DNA of 64,000 nucleotides from Eubacteriales bacterium (GTDB taxonomy: Bacteria; Bacillota; Clostridia; Christensenellales; Aristaeellaceae). Shown here one piece after another: positions 56,951 to 64,000 of this stretch. How positions within the stretch are numbered: position 1 is the stretch's first letter; each line of letters opens with the position of its first letter. The notes under the pieces are model-generated. The model saw only the letters and a program-made list of their open reading frames with translations. It ran no database searches and was not told where the DNA came from. The position numbers and the translations under genes were made by a program. The stretch spans positions 1 to 64,000 of the forward strand of contig JAQUWD010000013.1 in assembly GCA_028693055.1 (NCBI GenBank), written 5' to 3'.

Positions 56951-59947
56951 GTGAAAATCGATCTGACATGCCCTGTGGAATTGTGGCAGTATGCTATGCC
57001 CGTTCAGGACGCTTCTGAATGCACCTTTATGATGAATAACCTGTCCAGCAAGGTTGTGGTTTCGCTGCTGGTTACGCTGGCTTGCTATGATAGCGAGAAT
57101 AAGCTGCTTTTCCGACAGTCGGAGCGCATGCAGGGGCTGCATGCAGGCGTAGGAGAACGGTTCAGCATTATGATTTTGCCCTCTCAATGGAAGGAAGTTG
57201 AAAGCCTCGACCTGACCATTGAGAAGGTTTGGTTTGACGACGCTACCATATGGCGGCGGGGAAACGCGCCCTTGACTAGCTATACGCCAAACGCCTTGCC
57301 TAATGGACGAGCGCTGGATGAGCTGCGCTTTGTGGCGGGGAAGGACGCGGTGGGTTATCCCGTTAGGCAGGAGCAGGCGTGGGTGTGCGTATGCGGCCGC
57401 GCTAACGACTTGGATACCCCGCGTTGCTGCCGCTGCGAACGGAATAGAGACTCGGTTTTTGCCAGCTATAGCCGGGAAAATGTAGCGATGGTTGTGGCGG
57501 TGCATGAAAAGAAGCTGGCGGATGTGGCAAGGCAGGCGCGCGAGGAGAATAGCCGTCTTGAGGAAAACCGAATCAATCAAAAGAAGCGCGAGGAGAAAAG
57601 GAAAAAGAAAATCCTTCGTTTTAGTTGCGCGGGAGTCGCTCTAGCCGCGTCATGCGCTGCCTTTGTCCTTTGGGGAATTCCGGCGCTTCGTTATCGCGCG
57701 GCGCAGGGATTGTTTGAGAAAGGACAGTACGCGGAAGCCCAGGCGGCTTTCGCACAAATGGGCGATTATCGGGATGCGGCTGCATTGCAAAGCGAATGTG
57801 ATTATCAACAAGCCCTTGCTGATTTACAGGCAGGGGACGAGGAAAGCCTGTTAAAGGCGCAAGCTGCCTTCACGGCGCTGGGAGCGTATGGAGATAGCGC
57901 CGAGCAGCGGAATAAGGCCACCTATCAGCTGGGACAGGCGTACCTGGCGCAGAAGCAGTACGACAAAGCCATGGATACGTTCCAAAGCCTTGGAGACTAT
58001 GAGGATAGCCCTGAAATGTGCAACCGCTGCGTGTACGAGCAGGCGATGGAGCTGATGGAAAACGGTAACCAAAGCGTAGCGCTGGCGCTGTTTATCGGTA
58101 TCCCTCAATACTCGGACGCAATGGAAAAGACGCAGGCCTGCTATTATCAGCTGGCGCAGCAGCAGGTGGAAGCGGAAAACGACGAGGAAGCAGCCAGGTT
58201 ATTTTTGCTGGCAGGTTCCTACGAGGACGCAGCCGAGCTGCATGACGCGGCGATTTATCGAATGGCAGAGAAAGCCTTGACGGCTGGAGAGCAGAAAAAG
58301 GCGGGCGAGCTTTTCCTGAGCGTATCCGCATATCAGGACGCATTAGCAAAAGGGCATGACTGCCTGTACCAATATGCCCGCGAACGTCAAACGGCGGGCG
58401 AGTACGAAGAAGCTGCCGCTGTATATGAGCAGATATCCGGATATCTGGACAGCGAGGGACAGGCTAGGGTCTGCCGTTATCAGCAAGCGTCCGCGCTGAT
58501 TGATAGCGGAGATTATGCGGCTGCCGCACCGCTATTGGAGCTGGCAGATGGCTATGACAATGCGGATAAGCTTTTGCAAGTAAGCCAGTATCATCTGGCG
58601 CAGGCAGCTATGGCTACCGAGGATTACGAGACGGCTGAGCCGTTGTATGAAAAGCTGGGCGATTATGAGGACAGCGTGAAACAGCTTCGGATTGCGCGCT
58701 ACGCCTTAGCGGAAACCGCAATGGCGCAGGCGCGGTACAGCGATGCGCTGACCCGTTACGAGGCGTTAAAAACCTATCGAGACAGCGCGGACAAGCTGCA
58801 GGTCTGCCGTTATGAGGTGGCTAAAGAAGCCTTTGGCGTTGGCGACTACGCAGGGGCGATCCAGCAGTTTGCAACGCTGAACGGCTATCAGGATAGTGAA
58901 GAATGGCTGGATAAAGCCTATGTGGAGCTGGCGGCTGGCTATGAAAAGGCTGGAGACGTTGAAAGCGCCATTACGTTACTTTCCGATGTGCAGGGTCGGC
59001 AACAGGCTTATGAAGCTTTGACGGCTTTCTTGTTAGCCGAGGGGGCTAAGCTGGAGGAAACGAAGGATTATGAAGGCGCTGCGCAATTCTATCTGCGCCT
59101 AAAGGGCGTGGAAGAAGCCCAAACTCGCTATTCCGCCTGTCAGTATCAATTGGCGAAGGCATTGAAGGACAAGGGCGAGACGAGGTTGGCGGGAGATGCG
59201 TTCGAGCGATTGGGCGATTTCGAGGACGCATCCGAGCAGGCGCGACTTTGCTATGAGGAGCTGTATGGCGCTCAGGCCGCCGCGGCGAGGACTGCTATGG
59301 AAACGAAGGATTACCGCAGCGTTATCGCCGCTCTTCAGGAGCTAAGTACCGTCAATCTACCAAACGGGTATACGGATTTGCCGAACATGTATCTGGAAGC
59401 CTGCTATTTCTACGCAGAACAGCTGTACGATGGCGGCGAGCCTTATCGGGCGCTGCCCTTTTATGAGGCGGCGGCAGGATACGGCGACGCAGCCAGCCGC
59501 ATGAACCGCCGGGTCTACCTGATTCTAGGAGAGTGGAAATCCAGCGGTGGAACAACGGCGATTTTCCGCCCTGACGGCATTTGCGAGCTGGGTGGAGAAG
59601 AGCTGTATTTCCGGCTGAGTAATTTCACCCTTTACACCGGCGCTAGTCCGGAGGAAATGACGCTAACCCACCGCATCAGCAATCTGACCAAGAATGGTCT
59701 CAGCCTTCGAGATTTGAGAACTGGGCGGGAGGCGGACTATAAGTTTGAGCGCATCGCCGAGACGGAGAAGCAGCCAATGGATTTAAGCCAGGATACGGCG
59801 CTTGCGGAAAACACTGCGGAGCCTTTGGTGACGGCGTCCCCCGTGCTAGAGATTGTCGCACCCGAGCCGACAGCCGTTGCGACAGCAACCGAGCCGGAAG
59901 GAACGACTCAGCCCGTTTCTCCGGAGGAGTTCCAGGTGACGGAGTAG
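56951..59947 (+). CDS. Zinc-ribbon membrane protein with about 16 TPR-like repeats
   Basis: This 998-residue protein has five parts. A beta-rich N-terminal domain (about 1-135) is followed by a zinc ribbon WVCVCGRANDLDTPRCCRCE (about 142-163; two CxC/CxxC pairs). A charged coiled stretch (about 185-218) leads to a single helix (about 222-242). About 16 repeats of 35-38 residues (about 245-860) follow the theme YxxAxxxFxxLGDYxDSxxxxxxCxYxxA. A beta module (EWKSSGGTTAIFRPDG) and a Thr/Pro-rich tail complete it. The start codon is GTG at 56951 (as read by its frame, gtgaaaatcgat). It could be a scaffold that senses inside (zinc ribbon) and binds outside. No known function. Confidence 0.7.
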   Translation: MKIDLTCPVELWQYAMPVQDASECTFMMNNLSSKVVVSLLVTLACYDSENKLLFRQSERMQGLHAGVGERFSIMILPSQWKEVESLDLTIEKVWFDDATIWRRGNAPLTSYTPNALPNGRALDELRFVAGKDAVGYPVRQEQAWVCVCGRANDLDTPRCCRCERNRDSVFASYSRENVAMVVAVHEKKLADVARQAREENSRLEENRINQKKREEKRKKKILRFSCAGVALAASCAAFVLWGIPALRYRAAQGLFEKGQYAEAQAAFAQMGDYRDAAALQSECDYQQALADLQAGDEESLLKAQAAFTALGAYGDSAEQRNKATYQLGQAYLAQKQYDKAMDTFQSLGDYEDSPEMCNRCVYEQAMELMENGNQSVALALFIGIPQYSDAMEKTQACYYQLAQQQVEAENDEEAARLFLLAGSYEDAAELHDAAIYRMAEKALTAGEQKKAGELFLSVSAYQDALAKGHDCLYQYARERQTAGEYEEAAAVYEQISGYLDSEGQARVCRYQQASALIDSGDYAAAAPLLELADGYDNADKLLQVSQYHLAQAAMATEDYETAEPLYEKLGDYEDSVKQLRIARYALAETAMAQARYSDALTRYEALKTYRDSADKLQVCRYEVAKEAFGVGDYAGAIQQFATLNGYQDSEEWLDKAYVELAAGYEKAGDVESAITLLSDVQGRQQAYEALTAFLLAEGAKLEETKDYEGAAQFYLRLKGVEEAQTRYSACQYQLAKALKDKGETRLAGDAFERLGDFEDASEQARLCYEELYGAQAAAARTAMETKDYRSVIAALQELSTVNLPNGYTDLPNMYLEACYFYAEQLYDGGEPYRALPFYEAAAGYGDAASRMNRRVYLILGEWKSSGGTTAIFRPDGICELGGEELYFRLSNFTLYTGASPEEMTLTHRISNLTKNGLSLRDLRTGREADYKFERIAETEKQPMDLSQDTALAENTAEPLVTASPVLEIVAPEPTAVATATEPEGTTQPVSPEEFQVTE

Positions 59948-59951
59948 CAAG

Positions 59952-61142
59952 ATGATGAACCGAGTCTCTCCCCCTCAAAAGTTGGAAATCGGCGTTCTCT
60001 ACGGCTTCCGCGCGATCATGGTATTGATGGTTGCCAACTTTCATTTTTGGCAGCAAAGCTGGCTGAGCCAAGGCTTTCGGATTTTCGGGCAGTATGTGGA
60101 TTTCGACTATATCACACGCTCTGGGTATGTTTTTGTGGATGGACTGATTCTATTAAGCGGATTTCTGCTTTTTTTGCCTCATGCCCAGTCCATGATGGAG
60201 AGAACGGCTGCACCGAACGCCAAACGGTTTTACTTTAATCGGCTGGTACGCATTTTACCCTCTTATGCAGCTGGGTTACTGATTGTGCTGTTCTGCTTTG
60301 CCTTGCCCCAAGGCAGCTATCAGAATGAATCGGCGCTGGCGCTGGATGTAATCACTCACCTAACGCTGACCTTTCCTTTTTTTCAGCAGACCTATCTGTT
60401 TACCCCCTTGAATGGCGTGCTATGGACGGTAGCCATTGAGATGCAGCTGTACTTGATTTTTCCGCTGCTGGCGAAGGCAGCGCGGAAGAAACCGGCGCTC
60501 ACCCTTTCCCTGATGGCAGTCGCGGGATGGCTGTATCGTTTGATCATTGGCTATAAGGTTTCCTCCACAGCGATGTTTATTAACCAAATGCCCGCTTTTT
60601 TGGATGTGTACGCGCTGGGAATGGCGGGAGCCATGGGCTATTTATGGCTGAAGCGCTGGATGGGGGAACGTACCGAAGGGCAACGCGCGCTGCTTCAAGG
60701 GGCGGCGGTAGTCGTTTTAGCGTTTTGCATCTGGATGGTGCTGGAGCTGCTTCGCGTCCAATCCAAAGCTGGCGTACAGAGCGTGGAAGCGCTTCGCCTG
60801 TCCCAGATGAAAATACGGTTACCCTTGTGCTTGGCTTTCATGGGGTGTATGCTGTCGGCGGCTACGCTGCCAAGAGCTTTGGGGTGGTTGTTCAGTAATC
60901 GTTTGATGCGCTTTCTGTCCACGATCTCCTTTAACTTCTACATTTGGCATCAGGTTTTGGCGGTGCAGTACGCTCGGTATTGGTTCCCCAGCACACTCCA
61001 TACCGAGCAGGGACTTCAATGGGCGTTTACAGCGTTATGCTATTGCAGCTCCATTGTGGTCGCGTCTATTTTCACCTATGGGCTGGAGCAGCCTGTGAGC
61101 AAGTGGTTTCATCAATTAAGTTTACATAGAGAGGAAGCATAA
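59952..61142 (+). CDS. Acyltransferase 3 family membrane protein
   Basis: This 396-residue protein has about ten helices and the family start EIGVLYGFRAIMVLMVANFHFW, carrying the catalytic-type His. FYFNRLVRILPSYAAGL and LNGVLWTVAIEMQLYLIFPLL are hallmark loops. These enzymes O-acylate exported polysaccharides or peptidoglycan, so a cell-surface role is likely. It starts 5 bases after the TPR-repeat gene and ends 2 bases before the aminopeptidase gene, forming one transcription unit. Confidence 0.9.
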   Translation: MMNRVSPPQKLEIGVLYGFRAIMVLMVANFHFWQQSWLSQGFRIFGQYVDFDYITRSGYVFVDGLILLSGFLLFLPHAQSMMERTAAPNAKRFYFNRLVRILPSYAAGLLIVLFCFALPQGSYQNESALALDVITHLTLTFPFFQQTYLFTPLNGVLWTVAIEMQLYLIFPLLAKAARKKPALTLSLMAVAGWLYRLIIGYKVSSTAMFINQMPAFLDVYALGMAGAMGYLWLKRWMGERTEGQRALLQGAAVVVLAFCIWMVLELLRVQSKAGVQSVEALRLSQMKIRLPLCLAFMGCMLSAATLPRALGWLFSNRLMRFLSTISFNFYIWHQVLAVQYARYWFPSTLHTEQGLQWAFTALCYCSSIVVASIFTYGLEQPVSKWFHQLSLHREEA

Positions 61143-61144
61143 TC

Positions 61145-62260
61145 ATGAAGGATCCTAGACTGGCGACGCTTAGTAAGCAGCTGATACGGTATTCCTGCCA
61201 ATTGCAAAAGGGGGAAAGGGTGCTGATAGAAGCCTTTGGCGTTGACACGGAGCTGGTGACAGCTCTTGTACGCGAGGCCTACGCAGTTGGGGCGAAGCCG
61301 ACGGTAATGCTCCATGACCGCGCCATTGATCGGGCGCTGATGATGGGCGCAACGGCGGAGCAGTGGGATGAGGAAGCTGCGCTGGATGCTGCAAAAATGG
61401 AGCAGATGAACGCCTATATCGGCGTTCGCGGCGGTGTAAACAGCTATGAAACCGCCGACGTGCCTCAGGAGCAGCAGACTTTATACATGCACCATTACAG
61501 CAAAAAGGTGCATGGGCAAATTCGAGTGCCGCGCACCCGCTGGGTTGTGCTGCGCTATCCCACCCCGGCAATGGCACAGCTGGCTGAGACCAGCACGGAA
61601 GCCTTTGAGGATTACTATTTTGACGTGTGCAATTTGGACTATCGCAAGATGAGCAAGGCGATGGATCCATTGGTCAAACGGATGGAAAGCACAGATCGGG
61701 TGCGCATCGTCGGCAAGGGCACTGATTTAAGTTTTTCCATCAAGGGCATACCCGCCATTAAATGTGACGGGCATATGAACATTCCCGACGGGGAGGTGTA
61801 TACCGCGCCGATTCGCGACAGCGTAAACGGCGTGATTCAATACAATACGCCCAGTCTGTATCAGGGTAATATTTTTAATGATATCCGCCTGACCTTTCAG
61901 AACGGCAAAATTGTGGAAGCGGTCAGCAGCGATACGGCGCGGTGCAACCAGATTTTCGATACCGACGAGGGCGCGCGGTATGTGGGAGAATTTGCCATCG
62001 GCGTTAATCCCTATGTAACCAAGCCGATGAAGGACACGCTTTTTGATGAGAAGATCGCCGGAAGCTTCCATTTTACGCCGGGACAGTGCTATGACGAATG
62101 CCCCAACGGGAATAAGAGCGCGATTCACTGGGATTTGGTCTGTATCCAAACCCCGGAGTATGGCGGCGGCGAGATGTACTTCGATGGCGAGCTGGTGCGC
62201 AAGGACGGCTTGTTCGTAGTCGAGGATTTGCTGGGACTGAATCCCGATAATTTAAAATAG
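61145..62260 (+). CDS. M29 family metallo-aminopeptidase (AmpS-like)
   Basis: This 371-residue cytoplasmic aminopeptidase has the M29 features: N-terminal LIRYSCQLQKGERVLIEAFG. Metal ligands are Glu in NIPDGEVYTAPI, Glu in VGEFAIGVNP, His in SFHFTPG and His-Asp in SAIHWDLV. Two divalent metals are expected. AGAGGAAGCATAATC precedes ATG 61145. It is the last gene before the split terminator. Confidence 0.92.
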   Translation: MKDPRLATLSKQLIRYSCQLQKGERVLIEAFGVDTELVTALVREAYAVGAKPTVMLHDRAIDRALMMGATAEQWDEEAALDAAKMEQMNAYIGVRGGVNSYETADVPQEQQTLYMHHYSKKVHGQIRVPRTRWVVLRYPTPAMAQLAETSTEAFEDYYFDVCNLDYRKMSKAMDPLVKRMESTDRVRIVGKGTDLSFSIKGIPAIKCDGHMNIPDGEVYTAPIRDSVNGVIQYNTPSLYQGNIFNDIRLTFQNGKIVEAVSSDTARCNQIFDTDEGARYVGEFAIGVNPYVTKPMKDTLFDEKIAGSFHFTPGQCYDECPNGNKSAIHWDLVCIQTPEYGGGEMYFDGELVRKDGLFVVEDLLGLNPDNLK

Positions 62261-62270
62261 GGATAACAAA

Positions 62271-62300
62271 GAGACGGCGCTGATATTTCAGCGCCGTCTC
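62271..62300. terminator. Bidirectional terminator, left copy (split by an insertion)
   Basis: GAGACGGCGCTGA and TCAGCGCCGTCTC pair perfectly around TATT. On the left it keeps AACAAA; the matching TTTGTT is found only at the right copy (62491-62496). The two outer halves together restore one long terminator between the convergent aminopeptidase and ftsH genes. Confidence 0.85.
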
Positions 62301-62462
62301 AGATTGTCGAAAAACTCCTTAAGGGGGTGTCGGGGGAGCCCGAAGGCTACCCTGACTGCATTCGTATCGCCCGGCTTTGCCGGGCGGGCGGGTAGTTTGC
62401 GGCTCTGCCGCAAACAGTACCCGTAACTGGCGAAAAAGCGCGTAGCGCTTTTTTGACACGCT
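62301..62462. mobile_element. MITE-like non-coding insertion in a terminator
   Basis: A 162-bp segment lies between two copies of the same 28-bp terminator core (62273-62300 and 62463-62490). Its ends are imperfect inverted repeats: AGATTGTCGAAAAA on the left and TTTTTTGACACGCT on the right (11 of 14 positions agree). Inside are GC-rich hairpins (CCCGGCTTTGCCGGG; TTTGCGGCTCTGCCGCAAA; AAAAGCGCGTAGCGCTTTT). No reading frame of size is present. Confidence 0.7.
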
Positions 62463-62490
62463 GACGGCGCTGATATTTCAGCGCCGTCTC
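62463..62490. repeat. Right copy of the duplicated terminator core
   Basis: GACGGCGCTGATATTTCAGC and the remaining GCCGTCTC repeat 62273-62300 exactly, followed by TTTGTTG. It can still fold as a hairpin with a T run for plus-strand transcripts. Confidence 0.85.
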
Positions 62491-62504
62491 TTTGTTGAAG
62501 CGGG

Positions 62505-64000
62505 TTATGCATCCGCCTTCTTGAGGATCTCCATGAATTCTTCGCCGGTGATGGTTTCTTTTTGCAGTAGGTATTCGGCAAGCTGGTCCATGACCGATCG
62601 ATTGCTTTGCAGAATCTCCAACGCCTTCTCGTGTGCGTTGTGGATGATGCTCTGCACCTCGTTATCAACCTGAGCGGCCATATCCTGACTGCATACCAGC
62701 GAGGTATCCGCACTGAGGTAGGGATTGTTCACGGTTTCCAGAGCAACCATCCCGAATTTATCGCTCATGCCATACCGGGTGATCATGGCGCGGGCGGCAG
62801 AGGTTGCCTTCTCAATATCGTTGGATGCGCCGGAGGTAATGGAGTTAAAAACCACTTCCTCTGCACAGCGTCCCCCGGTGAGGGTAGTGATCTGGTTGAG
62901 GATATCCTCCTTGCTCATGAGTACCCGTTCGTCCTCCTCAATCTGCATGGTATACCCAAGCGCGCCGGAGGTGCGGGGGATGATGGTGATCTTATGCACG
63001 GGGGCGGAATCCTTCAACCGCGCAGCCACGAGGGCATGACCGATTTCGTGATAAGCGATGATCTTCTTTTCCTTTTCGTTGATCATAGCACCCTTTCGCT
63101 GGTAACCGGCAATAACGACCTCCACGCTTTCTTCCAGATCCTGCTGGCTGACTTTATCGCGCCCCTGACGCACCGCGCGAAGAGCGGCTTCGTTGATGAT
63201 ATTGGCTAACTCCGCTCCGCTGGCGCCGCTGGTAGCCCGACCGATGGTGCCAAAGTCAATGTTGGGCTCCATCTTTACATCCTTAGCATGAACCTCAAGG
63301 ATTGCCACGCGGCCTTGTAGATCGGGCAGCTCAACGGGAATGCGGCGATCAAAGCGACCGGGGCGAAGCAATGCTTTATCCAAGCTGTCGGGGCGGTTGG
63401 TTGCCGCCAGTATGACAACGCCCTTTGTGCCGTCGAAGCCGTCCATTTCAGCAAGAAGCTGATTTAAGGTCTGCTCGCGTTCATCATTGCCGCCCATGCC
63501 GTTGCCGCTGTCCCGCTTTTTACCAATGGTGTCAATTTCATCGATGAAAACGATACAGGGGGCTTTTTCCGCGGCTTGCTTGAACAGGTCCCGAACCTTA
63601 GCCGCGCCCATGCCCACGAACATTTCCACAAATTCGCTGCCGGAGATCGAAAAGAAGGGAACCTTGGCTTCACCGGCAACCGCCTTAGCCAGCAAGGTTT
63701 TACCTGTGCCCGGAGGGCCTACCAGCAAAGCGCCCTTGGGTAAGGAAGCGCCGATTTCCTTGTATTTTTCGGGATGGTGCAGGAAATCCACAATCTCGCG
63801 CAGGGCTTCCTTGGCCTCGTCCTGTCCGGCTACATCGGCAAAGCTTTTACCAGTTTGGCTTTCTACATAGATTTTTGCGTTGGACTTTCCAAAGGACATA
63901 GCGTTGCCGCCCATCCGTTTGGTAAGCATGCGGCTCATCAATTGACCGATGAGAACAAAGAACGCAATGGGAACGACCCATGTCATCAGAAAGTTCATCA
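62505..64000 (-). CDS. ftsH: ATP-dependent zinc metalloprotease FtsH (5' end outside the window)
   Basis: About 498 residues are visible and the frame is open at the window edge, so the N-terminal membrane part is cut. The visible start has a helix ([17 protein letters not shown]). AAA+ motifs are Walker A GPPGTGKT, Walker [10 protein letters not shown] and the second-region-of-homology [15 protein letters not shown]. The protease motif is HEIGH rather than the commoner HEAGH, both fitting HExxH, with the third ligand Asp expected in the [11 protein letters not shown] region. FtsH degrades membrane and regulatory proteins. Confidence 0.95.
   Translation of the reverse strand, partial: MNFLMTWVVPIAFFVLIGQLMSRMLTKRMGGNAMSFGKSNAKIYVESQTGKSFADVAGQDEAKEALREIVDFLHHPEKYKEIGASLPKGALLVGPPGTGKTLLAKAVAGEAKVPFFSISGSEFVEMFVGMGAAKVRDLFKQAAEKAPCIVFIDEIDTIGKKRDSGNGMGGNDEREQTLNQLLAEMDGFDGTKGVVILAATNRPDSLDKALLRPGRFDRRIPVELPDLQGRVAILEVHAKDVKMEPNIDFGTIGRATSGASGAELANIINEAALRAVRQGRDKVSQQDLEESVEVVIAGYQRKGAMINEKEKKIIAYHEIGHALVAARLKDSAPVHKITIIPRTSGALGYTMQIEEDERVLMSKEDILNQITTLTGGRCAEEVVFNSITSGASNDIEKATSAARAMITRYGMSDKFGMVALETVNNPYLSADTSLVCSQDMAAQVDNEVQSIIHNAHEKALEILQSNRSVMDQLAEYLLQKETITGEEFMEILKKADA

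Overview
The window looks like chromosome from a moderately GC-rich anaerobic Firmicute of class Clostridia, possibly a Christensenellales-like gut lineage. That placement is inferred from gene content: darA-holB-yaaT order, yicC-remA-gmk-rpoZ-coaBC order, a two-cluster ferredoxin, oxygen-independent redox enzymes and many carbohydrate ABC importers. Genes are densely packed, mostly on the + strand, with strong AGGAGG-type ribosome sites and several readable sigma-A promoters.

Layout. 1-1350: accessory edge with a partial IS1634-like transposase, tRNA-Val(GAC), two hairpin terminators and a decayed lexA-like fragment. 1358-16087: a glycan-use operon with two tandem solute-binding proteins, one LplB/LplC-type permease pair, a membrane-bound AraC-type regulator, a type I sulfatase, a GH2 beta-mannosidase-like enzyme and three oxidoreductases. 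16090-16690: repeats, a very long perfect hairpin and a membrane-protein remnant. 16693-21493: a secreted FN3/cysteine-peptidase-like protein, a DUF3021-like membrane protein and a phosphodiester glycosidase on the minus strand, and an OmpR/histidine-kinase pair. 21718-28008: a divergent amino-sugar/sialic-acid-like locus (AGE epimerase and GntR regulator on minus; ABC importer and DapA/NanA-family lyase on plus) with a promoter and a candidate operator. 28262-36920: housekeeping (darA, holB, yaaT, ferredoxin, ABC-2 exporter, yicC, remA, gmk, rpoZ, coaBC). 36981-37847: a DUF5131 protein on minus.

37992-50096 is a tightly coupled eight-gene operon: a large secreted/membrane protein, ABC-2 ATPase and permease, a coiled membrane protein, MoxR AAA+ ATPase, a DUF58 protein, a BatA-like VWA protein and a double-VWA protein. 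It resembles the MoxR-DUF58-VWA chaperone/envelope clusters of other bacteria, here fused with an ABC-2 transporter. An FtsX-like permease without an ATPase follows under its own promoter.

52529-64000: a second 4Fe-4S aldo/keto reductase on minus, a GC-rich repeat block, a TIGR04086-like membrane protein and yajC on minus, two unusual envelope proteins (one with about 16 TPR-like repeats behind a zinc ribbon), an acyltransferase 3, an M29 aminopeptidase and, on minus, ftsH cut by the window edge. The terminator between the last two convergent genes has been split by a small MITE-like element flanked by 28-bp direct repeats. I did not see a CRISPR array, prophage or clear defence system. The best candidates for little-described biology are the ABC-2/MoxR/double-VWA operon, the zinc-ribbon TPR protein, and the small non-coding elements.
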